From positions 1 through 21,014 of the IMG/VR virus record IMGVR_UViG_3300037189_020766: a stretch of 21,014 nucleotides of DNA; one strand, written 5' to 3'. A program made the translations under genes and the position numbers. Below are positions 13,591-21,014 of this stretch, in pieces. Source of the stretch: a virus. The notes beneath the pieces were generated by a model. That model was given only the letters and a program-made list of their open reading frames with translations. It ran no database searches and had not been told where the DNA came from. Numbering within the stretch: the stretch's first letter is position 1; each line of letters starts with the position of its first letter.

Positions 13591-14502
13591 TTATTTGTTA
13601 CTCTTTAATTCGTTTATTTCTTGCTTTAATGATTTAATCGATTCTATTAAGTATGCTGTTATTTTTGTATATTTAATGCCAATTGGTTTACCGTACTTGT
13701 TTTTAGTGACTAAGTCAGGTATTACTTGATCAACCCATTCAGCAATAAGTCCGGCTTCGTGTTCTTTGGTGTCAATTCTGTCGTAGGTTACACCGCTTAA
13801 TTTTAATATATTTTCTAGAGCATTTTCAATAGGATTAATATTTTCTTTCAGTACAATACTAGAATCTTCTGTTACGCTAGTAGCAGTTAATGTGGAAAAA
13901 CTGCCATTTGCTCTAGTGGTTGCGCCAATAGTAGTACCGTTTATGGTGCCTCCAGTAATAGTCACGCTGGAACTAGATACGGCTCCACTAAATGTTGTTG
14001 CTGATAACACTCCTGTACTAGGAACAAAAGATAGGTTTGATCTAGCCAGTGGTGATAATGTAGTTGGGATTGATCCAGATGCAGTTCCAAAAAACGGATA
14101 GTGTACTGTGGCTGTCGATCCAGGATCACTCACAGGAATATTTCCACCTGCGCTGGCCCACGACAAGTTACCACTGGCATCGGAAGTTAACACAAACCCG
14201 GCGGTAGTTGACACTGCTGCCGGCCAAGTAATGGTATAGTTTGCAGCCATTGTTGCTGCGGCTTGCTGAGCAATATAGTTGGTGCCGTTGCCTGACGCTT
14301 CTCTGAGTCGAAGATCACCTTGGTTAGCTATTGTAAGATCGCCAGTGATCGTAGTATCTGTGCTGACGTTTACCACGCCAGTACCGTTCGGATCTATTGT
14401 AAGATCTTGATTAGTTTGTGATGTTGTTAAGGTCGATGCATTGGCTTGAATATTACCGATACTCTGAAATCCAGTTTGCTGACCACTCGTTCTTCGTCCC
14501 AT
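13591..14502 (-). CDS. Tail fibre with C-terminal S74-type intramolecular chaperone
   Basis: A 303-residue fibre protein. The first 210 residues are low-complexity, Ser/Thr/Gly-rich beta sequence, with the fibre phrases NQDLTIDPNGTGVVNVS (31-47) and GGTINGTTIGATTRANGSFS (184-203) that recur in marine phage fibres. Residues about 212-303 match the S74 peptidase/intramolecular chaperone: EDSSIVLKENI (212-222), then LSGVTYDR, HEAGLIAEWVDQVIPDLV (248-265) and a helical tail SIKSLKQEINELK. S214 and K219, five residues apart, fit the Ser-Lys pair known from endosialidase chaperones, which trimerise the fibre and then cut themselves off. The ribosome site AAGGCGG precedes the ATG. It probably forms a trimeric fibre near the collar proteins. 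Confidence 0.85.
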   Translation of the reverse strand: MGRRTSGQQTGFQSIGNIQANASTLTTSQTNQDLTIDPNGTGVVNVSTDTTITGDLTIANQGDLRLREASGNGTNYIAQQAAATMAANYTITWPAAVSTTAGFVLTSDASGNLSWASAGGNIPVSDPGSTATVHYPFFGTASGSIPTTLSPLARSNLSFVPSTGVLSATTFSGAVSSSSVTITGGTINGTTIGATTRANGSFSTLTATSVTEDSSIVLKENINPIENALENILKLSGVTYDRIDTKEHEAGLIAEWVDQVIPDLVTKNKYGKPIGIKYTKITAYLIESIKSLKQEINELKSNK

Positions 14503-14514
14503 ATTTTATCCGCC

Positions 14515-14844
14515 TTATGCAGTCGATGTTTCAATACCGTAAACAACCACACTTAATGAAGGTGTTGCTGTTGGGGTTTGAACAACTATTAATTTACCAG
14601 CGTCCATTACAATGCCTGTGCGTTCAATAACACCGTTTGCTACCAGTGCTGAATCATATTCGATATATTCAGCAGGTGCCGGTGTTGCCGATGACGCCAC
14701 AGCTATACGTACACTAGCTGATGCGCTTGAGCTGCGATTTACGATGTTTACTGATACTACTGAAAAAGTAGTTGCAGGTACTGTGTACACAGTGGTATCT
14801 GCGGTTGTTGTAATGTTAGCTGTACCTAATCTTCCTGTTGCCAT
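14515..14844 (-). CDS. Small beta-rich virion-associated protein
   Basis: A 109-residue protein that starts MATGRLGTANITTTADTTVY and is made of alternating beta strands rich in Thr, Val and Ser, ending VVVYGIETSTA. The central AEYIEYDSALVANGVIERTG is a recognisable segment of a small protein often found beside fibre and baseplate genes in marine T4-like phages. Its biochemical role is not established to my knowledge. The fold looks like a single beta-sandwich, so a decoration or fibre-attachment role is possible. The ribosome site ACGGAGAAT lies just upstream of the ATG. It sits between the giant structural gene (21-base gap) and the S74 fibre (12-base gap). Confidence 0.75.
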   Translation of the reverse strand: MATGRLGTANITTTADTTVYTVPATTFSVVSVNIVNRSSSASASVRIAVASSATPAPAEYIEYDSALVANGVIERTGIVMDAGKLIVVQTPTATPSLSVVVYGIETSTA

Positions 14845-14865
14845 GTTTGATTCTCCGTAATATAT

Positions 14866-17800
14866 TTAGTTATTTAAAAAGTAGTTCCAAGCCACCGGAT
14901 AACCTCTTACTCCAGCCTGGAAGTTAAAGTTAGCTTTCATTTGGATTGTGCCGCCTGTTGTGGTAGTAATACGTGTTCCTGCAATTTCGACGAATCCTGC
15001 CACCAAGCTATTTACGTTTAGTGCAGCTCCGCCACCACCAATCTGTGCAGAAATATATGCTCTAATAGCCCGTTGTGTAGGAACCACGTTGTCTGAGTTG
15101 GCTGTTAAGAATGGATCTGTTGAGAATTCAGTGATTGTAGCTGAATTGCCGCCTAGTGTGATGTTACCTAGGCTCAATTCTGATAGTCCTGCAATGTTGA
15201 ATGCATCAGCATTTAGAGTTGCCACACCAGTCGACTGTTCGATACTGAATAAAGCACCTACTCTAAAGTTACCATCTTGGTCAGTACTAGTGTAGAACAC
15301 TCGTCCGCCGTTTAGATCCACGGTTTCGTTGGCCGGTACCGGCACCTGTGTAGGTAGTCCGGGATAATTAGTTTCTACAAAATTTCCAGTACCAATATCT
15401 AAGAAATCGTGTCCAGTTAGTCGAACTTGGCTGTATCGTATTCGAGTAGTGATTCCAGTAGCGTCTGCTGGCGAGTTAAATATCTCCATCGGCGGTGACA
15501 GTTGAAAAAATGCTGACCTAGCACCATCGAACTCACCAGATTCAGATATCACCTGTACCAGCTTGTAAACTGTAGTAGGTTGGGTAGCGAATACCACGTT
15601 GGCTCCAGGACTTGGCACACCAGTCATTCTTCGAACTCCCATAAACTTACCGTTTTGAAAGTTGTTAGCATACCCGTCGCCGGTGTCCTTTTCAACTATA
15701 GCAGAATCAAACCCAGTACCTCTATCAATAAAGCTGACGTTGGCACAGGCACCGTTGCCTATTCTCACCTGCGTCGGAGCTTCAAACAGATTGTTAGGAT
15801 CTGTGATAGTGATAGTCGGTGCTGCTGCATAGGTTGATCCGGGATCGGTTACTCTGATTGCAAATATCTTGTTTTCTGATATAAACGCTCGAGCCTTAGC
15901 TGTGGCTCCGATCACAGCACTTGAAGCTGCTGTAGTCGATGCTGAAGGTATAATCGCCCAAATGCCTGACTGTGATGGATTGCCTTGAATAGCAGCCAGT
16001 GCTCCGGTTCCTGAAGCACGAGTAATTGCTCTTGTGGTCCAGTTGAGACCATCTTGTGAACTTGACATGTTATTGCCGCTGGAAGCTGTGACTACAAATA
16101 CACCCTGTCCGTAATGAACACTGGTTATTGTACCTGAGCCTAGGTAGCCAGCTGCATCGGTATTGCTCCAAGTAACTCCTCCGTCTACAGAGTAAGCAGG
16201 ATTCACAGCGCCGTCGCTAGATACTGCAACAAACTTGTTAGCACCGTAGGCTATGCTGATCCATGTTGAACTTGCGGGCAATGCACCCCCTGCTATCCAG
16301 TTTTGGCCGCCGTCAATGCTGATTCTTGTGGTAGTTGCACCTGTGGTTATGGCCACAAATACCCCTTGACCATAGGCTATTGCTGTATAAGTTCCTGCTC
16401 CAACTGCTCCACCTGCCACCCAAGACGTACCACCAGTGGCACTATAAGCTGATGCACCGCTTGACCCCAATGCCATCCAACGACCGTTGCCGTTGTATAC
16501 TCCGTATGTCACTGATACTGCTGTTCCTGAAATCCCTCCAGGTAATGATCCGCCGGCGGTCCATGTTGTGCCACCGTCGGTGCTATAAGAAGTAACAGTT
16601 GTGCTGCTTGAGATTGCTACCAAGTGATTAGCTACTGGTGTTGCAGTACCTGTGCCAGCACCTGCTCCTGTGGCCACAAAGTATATACCTACTAGATTAG
16701 TTGTAGCTCCAATGCTGGTATACACAGTATTACCTAATGAAGTTATACGATATGCTCTACCAATTACAAATGTACCTGCAGTCTCTACCACAGTCAATTT
16801 ACCAGCTGCTACTGAAGTCCAGTTTGAAGTGCTAGGCAGTGCTAGTAGATTTTCACTCCAGGTAGTACCGTTTGTAGAAGTGTTAGTAGTTCTTGAACCG
16901 CTGGCTATTGCTACGAATTTACCACCTGCGCCTACCCCTGCGAACTCAAGTGCGGTAATAGCGCCGGTTGTAGAATCAACTGCGGTTATAGTAACCGTGA
17001 TGTTGTTAGACGGTGCTGCGCCGCCTAGACTGGTACCAGCAATAGTAACAGTGTCTAATCTTGCATAGCCTGTACCTGCGGCAACAATATTAACGGCAGA
17101 GTATTTTGTGCCTTTTCTTACTACTGTAAATGTAGCTGATACTCCGCTTCCACTAGATGTAGAAGAGATTGGCGAGTAGACTGCAAAAGTAGGTGCAAAT
17201 GTTGCATCAGTATAGGTCTGAGCGGTGCCTAATGTTCTCGAAGCACTGCTATATGTCGGTGCAGTAAACGTGACTCTTGGTTCAATACTATATGTTGATG
17301 ATGCATCAGGTGCTACGATAGCAGTTCCTGGAACCAAATGGTCCCACCCAGCAGCGCCTGTGCTTTCTTTGTTTACAGTAGCTAATTTAGTACCAGCTGT
17401 AAATGCAGATACTATGCCAACCTGTCCAGCGCCAGCTCCTGCTGTGATAATTAACTTCATACCTACATAAGCGCCAGTGATTTCATCATCAGTGGCTGCT
17501 AGAGTAAGTGATGTGGTTGTTCCACTCTGTGCAGTGTTGGCATTAGAAAGATATCCGCTGCCACCAAAGTTTCCATCTGCTTCAGGGGCTGTGGTTGAAT
17601 CTTCAAAATTATCTAACAATCTAACTTGGAACACAGCACCGTCGCGGAAGTCGTCTTGTTCAGTTTCTATTCCTGCTCCACTGCCTGATACTGACCATGT
17701 TATTTCGGTATAGTCTGTGCCTGCATTGTCGTATTCGAACTGATAAATCTTATCGATACCATCAGTGATCACTGATCCCACAGTGGCTCTAAATGCTGAA

Positions 17801-20800
17801 TTATCAACTTCGCAGAGTATAGGAGTTTCTGTTGCGTCAAATCCTTCTGCCACAGATCCAAAGTCACCGTAGGAGTTGTTACCGTTAGTGCCACGAATAC
17901 GTCCACCGTTCTCTGCCAAGTATCCGATGTGTGCGTAGTATGAGAACACCGAAACTAATTCAGCACGACCGTTGTTGGTTATCCAAGCACCGATGCCATC
18001 TGATATGATTTGTGTAAAGTCGTTGCTAACGATAGAATCATTACCACCATTATGCAAGGCACCGTCAATCTTTTGACCAACCGCAGCATACCCAAATGTA
18101 GCCACGTTTTGTACATAAGGAGAACGACCGATGATCCATGTACGGAAGTCATCTGGTCCCCAACCTGGATCTAGAGAACAGTATGCTCCGGCAGATACTC
18201 TAGAAGTACCGAATTCGTTCTCAGCTAGTAGATCTCCTGTGAGCCCTTGTAGAGTCTGATTACGTACACCAGTACCGTTACGCAGATAATACATATCTTC
18301 TTCTAGGCTTCCCATAACCGCGTTGGCATAATATCTTGCAGCCATTCTTGACTTATAGTTTCCTGGATATTGCAAATCAAATTTCAGTGCATCGATGTAA
18401 GCATTAACATCACGTTCGCATTCTCCAACTGGATAATATAAACTTACGGTCATAGTACCAGTACCTACTGATGCATCAAACGCAGTATTTGAATTTCTTG
18501 TAGCTGCAATCTTAAATGTTGTGGCACTTACTACGTTTTGTATATAATAAGTTGTGCCGGTGTCTACTCCACCAAATACAGTTCCTGTAAATCTAATTGA
18601 TGCATTACGTTGCATCCAGCTAGTATCTGCGCAGGTGAATACATCTGTGGCTGCTGTAGTTGCAGTAACTGATGTTGTATATGTAGCAGCACCATAGGCT
18701 GTGATTTCAGATACAATGTACGCTCTATTGCGTTCTAACTGTAATCGAGCATAGTCAGCAGCACGAATTTCAGTTTGACATATGCTGCCTTCATTAGTCG
18801 CACCGTAGACAATATCGTCCAACAGTGACATTAGTGTAGCAATACGAGTCTGTGCTGTAGCATTGCCGCCAACGTTGGCTGCTGCCTGTGTGGCCACATA
18901 GCTAAATGCTGCACGAGTGGCTGTTTTCTGATTCAGACTAAACACATCGCTAGCCGATGCTCTTAGGTATGAATATGCTGCGGTACGTGTTAGACTGTTG
19001 CTGTTAAACATGAAGTCAAACATCACTGCTTCAAGAATCAATCTTACATCTCGTTGACACTTAGCTGAGTTATAAACTAACGTAGGGAAGTTAGTGGTAA
19101 TGTAAGTGGTAGCGGCAGCAACTATTGTTTCTTGTGCAGCATCTAAAGTCACTGCGGCAGCTATGAGTGCAGTTGTTGATGTAACAGCGTCAGTTGCTGT
19201 TGGGTAGTCGATGATTTCAAAGTCTAAATCTAGACCGCTGCCGTTGGTAAACGAAGCTAGTACTGATCCGCCATATGTGGCTGCAAGCTGAAAAGTATTT
19301 GTGTTAACTGTTCCTACTACCCAATATTTTGTGCCTGCGGTTAATCCGTTGGCGGTGGTTCTTGGAACTATAGCATCGCCAACTAGTAGTCCGTGACTAT
19401 TAGATGTAAATGTATTAAGTGTTGCTATCTGAGTGACATTGATCTGAGGAGTTAAACTTGCGGTTGAATCTCCCTGAATAATGTTGATAATAATATCTAC
19501 AAGACTGCCTACAGCGGTATTAGCACCGGCTCCGCCAGTTAAATTAGTACTATCAGTCCACTGAGTTGCTGCATTACCGATAGATTTAGTAACTGTAGTA
19601 TTGGCAATGATCTGTTGCATAACTGTTTTTAATCTGCTGTAAGAAGCAACAGTAGCAGCTACTTCAGTACTGTCAATTTGCAAGTCAGTGCTAGCATTGC
19701 CATCAAAATAAGCCAGTCCCGCAGTTAGTGTTTGATAACTGCCACCGTATGTTAAATCATAACATACTGCATCTACTATAAATCCGATGTCTCTACGGCA
19801 TTTGGTTTTGCTATATTTTACTGCAGGAAAATTCACAGCAATAAAAGCTGTAATTTCGTCCTTTAGAAATTCTTTGTTTTCTCTCAACAAGCTACGTGCA
19901 TCTCCGTACCCTGCTAAAAATCCTATATTATACCCTGTAGGATTAGTTACGGTTTCTAATATATTTGTACCAATTTTAAAATCAATCTGGTGTTGGATGG
20001 TTCTGACTAATCGCTGGATGTTAGTTACTTCAGGAGCACTGGCAAAAGGAACTGCTGCATTTTGAATAGCAGTATTGCCTGCGCTTTCAGTTACATTTGT
20101 ACCTAGAATAATCTGTCCAACTACAGTTTCTAATCGACCTAATGCTCCAACGCTGTATCTAGCATCATCGCGGCTGATTAGACTACCTGCTGGTCCTGCG
20201 TTTGTTGAACGCTTTTCATCACCGACTAGTGCAGTTTCTGCTGGAACAATGATAGGTAATGTTTCTCTGTACTGTCCTGTCTTAATATTAATTGTGTTGT
20301 TAGGCACAAGTCTTGCCGGAAGAGCATCTGTGTCTTGATCTTCCAGTGCAGTTATAACGATGTCTATAAGACTATCTGTAGTAGTAGTAATCCCAGTTTC
20401 AGCCACATAGTCAGTGTTAATATACTGAGCGACAATAGCTGTAGAGTCTAAGGCCAATGTTTGGTATACTGTAGTTGGAACTTCATTGGCCAATACATCT
20501 GCCACTAACAATTTTAATTGTTCATAGGCTGCAACACCTTCGTCTGCTTCTGCTGCCAGTGTAACATAAGGTGTACTTTCTTCTGGCGCAGAGAATTCTC
20601 CAGCCTCACCAAATGCTCCTAGCAAGCTGAAAGCTGCGGCTCTCATTTTTAGGTTGCCGTCGTGGCCGATATCCCAAATTAATCTATCGATGATAAATCC
20701 AACATCTCGCTCACATTTATATTCGTCATAATCAAAATTATACCAAAGTTCGCCGATTAGTGCTGCAGAAATTTGTGTTCTAATCCAAGCTGTGATTTCT

Positions 20801-21014
20801 TTTTGTATAAATGCGCGATTTAGTTCTAGTAGATGTTGTGCGTTAGGGTTTCTTGGACCCTTTTCAATCTGTTCGCAGGCATAGCGAATAGTCTGCCAAG
20901 GTTTATCTATGGAATTACCGCATGCTGGATATGGACGATCTTCACCTGCCGGCGAAACATAATAGACATTTTTAATCTCACCGTAAGTTACCCACTCAGG
21001 AATACCTGCTGAAC
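14866..21014 (-). CDS. Giant repetitive structural (tail fibre/baseplate-type) protein, 5' end outside window
   Basis: The frame is open from the stop at 14866-14868 to the window edge: at least 2,047 residues, N-terminus missing. The ATG at 20644-20646 is internal, because 122 further codons upstream continue the same protein, with GNSIDKPWQTIRYACEQ in a beta-helix-like opening. Order: four C-x-R-D modules (20721 to 18357); a region with conserved RTWIIGRSPYVQNVATFGYA; beta-rich segments; six Asp-box blades (16900-16030); then LTGHDFLDIG and GGRVFYTSTDQDGNFRVG (near 15250-15420). The C-terminus has PTQRAIRAYI and ends VAWNYFLNN. The last third closely recalls long structural proteins of T4-like cyanophages. 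No signal peptide can be judged. It is probably an elongated virion fibre or baseplate-attached protein. The propeller probably binds glycan or packs structurally; sialidase activity is not supported. Confidence 0.85.
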   Translation of the reverse strand, partial: SAGIPEWVTYGEIKNVYYVSPAGEDRPYPACGNSIDKPWQTIRYACEQIEKGPRNPNAQHLLELNRAFIQKEITAWIRTQISAALIGELWYNFDYDEYKCERDVGFIIDRLIWDIGHDGNLKMRAAAFSLLGAFGEAGEFSAPEESTPYVTLAAEADEGVAAYEQLKLLVADVLANEVPTTVYQTLALDSTAIVAQYINTDYVAETGITTTTDSLIDIVITALEDQDTDALPARLVPNNTINIKTGQYRETLPIIVPAETALVGDEKRSTNAGPAGSLISRDDARYSVGALGRLETVVGQIILGTNVTESAGNTAIQNAAVPFASAPEVTNIQRLVRTIQHQIDFKIGTNILETVTNPTGYNIGFLAGYGDARSLLRENKEFLKDEITAFIAVNFPAVKYSKTKCRRDIGFIVDAVCYDLTYGGSYQTLTAGLAYFDGNASTDLQIDSTEVAATVASYSRLKTVMQQIIANTTVTKSIGNAATQWTDSTNLTGGAGANTAVGSLVDIIINIIQGDSTASLTPQINVTQIATLNTFTSNSHGLLVGDAIVPRTTANGLTAGTKYWVVGTVNTNTFQLAATYGGSVLASFTNGSGLDLDFEIIDYPTATDAVTSTTALIAAAVTLDAAQETIVAAATTYITTNFPTLVYNSAKCQRDVRLILEAVMFDFMFNSNSLTRTAAYSYLRASASDVFSLNQKTATRAAFSYVATQAAANVGGNATAQTRIATLMSLLDDIVYGATNEGSICQTEIRAADYARLQLERNRAYIVSEITAYGAATYTTSVTATTAATDVFTCADTSWMQRNASIRFTGTVFGGVDTGTTYYIQNVVSATTFKIAATRNSNTAFDASVGTGTMTVSLYYPVGECERDVNAYIDALKFDLQYPGNYKSRMAARYYANAVMGSLEEDMYYLRNGTGVRNQTLQGLTGDLLAENEFGTSRVSAGAYCSLDPGWGPDDFRTWIIGRSPYVQNVATFGYAAVGQKIDGALHNGGNDSIVSNDFTQIISDGIGAWITNNGRAELVSVFSYYAHIGYLAENGGRIRGTNGNNSYGDFGSVAEGFDATETPILCEVDNSAFRATVGSVITDGIDKIYQFEYDNAGTDYTEITWSVSGSGAGIETEQDDFRDGAVFQVRLLDNFEDSTTAPEADGNFGGSGYLSNANTAQSGTTTSLTLAATDDEITGAYVGMKLIITAGAGAGQVGIVSAFTAGTKLATVNKESTGAAGWDHLVPGTAIVAPDASSTYSIEPRVTFTAPTYSSASRTLGTAQTYTDATFAPTFAVYSPISSTSSGSGVSATFTVVRKGTKYSAVNIVAAGTGYARLDTVTIAGTSLGGAAPSNNITVTITAVDSTTGAITALEFAGVGAGGKFVAIASGSRTTNTSTNGTTWSENLLALPSTSNWTSVAAGKLTVVETAGTFVIGRAYRITSLGNTVYTSIGATTNLVGIYFVATGAGAGTGTATPVANHLVAISSSTTVTSYSTDGGTTWTAGGSLPGGISGTAVSVTYGVYNGNGRWMALGSSGASAYSATGGTSWVAGGAVGAGTYTAIAYGQGVFVAITTGATTTRISIDGGQNWIAGGALPASSTWISIAYGANKFVAVSSDGAVNPAYSVDGGVTWSNTDAAGYLGSGTITSVHYGQGVFVVTASSGNNMSSSQDGLNWTTRAITRASGTGALAAIQGNPSQSGIWAIIPSASTTAASSAVIGATAKARAFISENKIFAIRVTDPGSTYAAAPTITITDPNNLFEAPTQVRIGNGACANVSFIDRGTGFDSAIVEKDTGDGYANNFQNGKFMGVRRMTGVPSPGANVVFATQPTTVYKLVQVISESGEFDGARSAFFQLSPPMEIFNSPADATGITTRIRYSQVRLTGHDFLDIGTGNFVETNYPGLPTQVPVPANETVDLNGGRVFYTSTDQDGNFRVGALFSIEQSTGVATLNADAFNIAGLSELSLGNITLGGNSATITEFSTDPFLTANSDNVVPTQRAIRAYISAQIGGGGAALNVNSLVAGFVEIAGTRITTTTGGTIQMKANFNFQAGVRGYPVAWNYFLNN
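16030..16900 (-). repeat. Six Asp-box (BNR-like) propeller blades within the giant protein
   Basis: Reading in protein order the motifs are STNGTTWSE (about 16860-16890), YSTDGGTTW (16561-16587), YSATGGTSW (about 16415-16445), ISIDGGQNW (about 16295-16325), YSVDGGVTW (about 16165-16195) and SSQDGLNWT (about 16040-16070). Most are preceded by a strand of the type YGQGVFVAI. Spacing is about 120-150 bases except between the first two, where a foreign module is inserted (16631-16796). Six blades fit a six-bladed propeller as in sialidases, but catalytic residues are not identifiable. Confidence 0.7.
16631..16796 (-). other. Promiscuous beta-module inserted between propeller blades
   Basis: The segment starts TAGTFVIGRAYRITSLGNTV and continues VYTSIGATTNLVG...FVATGAGAGTGTATPV. 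It matches a short module that I recall in many unrelated structural proteins of marine phages (T-x-G-x-F-x-x-G-x-x-Y-x-I-T-S-x-G-x-T, then IGA, then F-x-A-T-G-x-G-x-G-T-G-T-A). Here it interrupts the regular blade spacing. The likely explanation is modular insertion into a surface loop. Confidence 0.55.
18357..20721 (-). repeat. Four degenerate C-x-R-D modules within the giant protein
   Basis: Four copies of a motif of roughly 25 residues, KC-x-RD(V/I)-x-x-I(I/L)(D/E)A-x-x-(Y/F)D(L/F), lie at about 20644-20721 (CERDVGFIIDRLIWDI), 19741-19810 (CRRDIGFIVDAVCYDL), 19007-19071 (CQRDVRLILEAVMFDF) and 18357-18430 (CERDVNAYIDALKFDL). Each is preceded, directly or across an inserted segment, by a helix-like stretch of the form N-x-x-(F/Y)I-x-x-EITA or a relative, so the whole unit is about 200-300 residues long. 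Spacing shortens from about 920 to 640 bases. They are diverged at DNA level, so this is an old protein repeat. Confidence 0.75.

Noticed and set aside
16030-16900. Sialidase enzyme
   Set aside because: Asp-box motifs are structural and occur in many propellers. The arginine triad and other catalytic residues could not be identified.
16652-17068. Long plus-strand open frames opposite the giant gene, also at 14948-15295 and 20075-20338
   Set aside because: These are antisense shadows of a Thr/Ala/Gly/Val-rich repetitive protein, whose codons seldom give stops on the opposite strand.
20644-20646. ATG as the start of the giant structural protein
   Set aside because: The same frame stays open for another 122 codons to the window end and encodes the first half of a module that repeats three more times.
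1-21014. tRNA genes, CRISPR array, attachment sites, insertion sequences and consensus T4 late promoters (TATAAATA)
   Set aside because: Intergenic gaps are too short for RNA genes, and no direct-repeat arrays or transposase motifs were seen. The few TATAAAT-like strings lie inside genes and not at sensible distances from starts.

Overview
The window looks like part of a marine T4-like (contractile-tailed) bacteriophage genome. Genes are packed with almost no intergenic space, and many neighbours are coupled through ATGA or TAATG overlaps. The minus strand carries typical phage adhesion genes: three tail-collar proteins, a tail-fibre assembly chaperone, a fibre with an S74-type C-terminal chaperone, and a giant repetitive structural protein whose C-terminal part resembles large structural proteins of T4-like cyanophages. 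The DNA is AT-rich. The host cannot be read from the sequence; cyanobacteria or another abundant marine bacterium such as SAR11 are plausible. No tRNA, integrase, transposase, CRISPR array or stretch over 300 bases without a gene was seen.

Plus strand, 1-8524. After a truncated unknown gene (2-262) and a small helical protein (246-506) comes a seven-gene accessory cassette (545-8524) that reads as one transcription unit. It encodes three flavin-dependent halogenase-family proteins (545-2062, 2690-4198, 4195-5775), a 2-oxoglutarate/Fe(II) oxygenase-like protein between the first two (2062-2688), a NodU/TobZ-type O-carbamoyltransferase (5777-7417), and two more 2OG-Fe(II) oxygenases (7419-7988, 7985-8524). 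Adjacent cassette genes overlap by 1-4 bases or are separated by one base. Halogenases 2 and 3 keep the diagnostic flavin loop, active-site lysine, WxWxIP motif and catalytic glutamate. Halogenase 1 has Gln338 where the catalytic Glu should be, and Phe in place of the second Trp of WxWxIP. No flavin reductase is present, so reduced FAD would have to come from the host or from elsewhere in the phage. Halogenation, hydroxylation and carbamoylation genes side by side resemble a tailoring cassette from natural-product biosynthesis, but no scaffold-building enzyme is present. The target (a host metabolite, peptide, glycan or virion protein) is unknown. This is the most notable system in the window.

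Minus strand, 21014-8525. In transcription order: a giant structural protein (open at the window edge, stop at 14866) with four copies of a C-x-R-D module and six Asp-box blades; a 109-residue beta-rich protein; an S74-chaperone fibre; collar protein A; a tail-fibre assembly chaperone; collar proteins B and C; three tandem paralogues of a DUF6065-like family of unknown function; and a fourth 2OG-Fe(II) oxygenase. That oxygenase gene converges on the plus-strand cassette with no base between the two stop codons (8524|8525). Thus modification-type enzymes lie directly beside a block of receptor-binding genes, at the point where coding direction switches.
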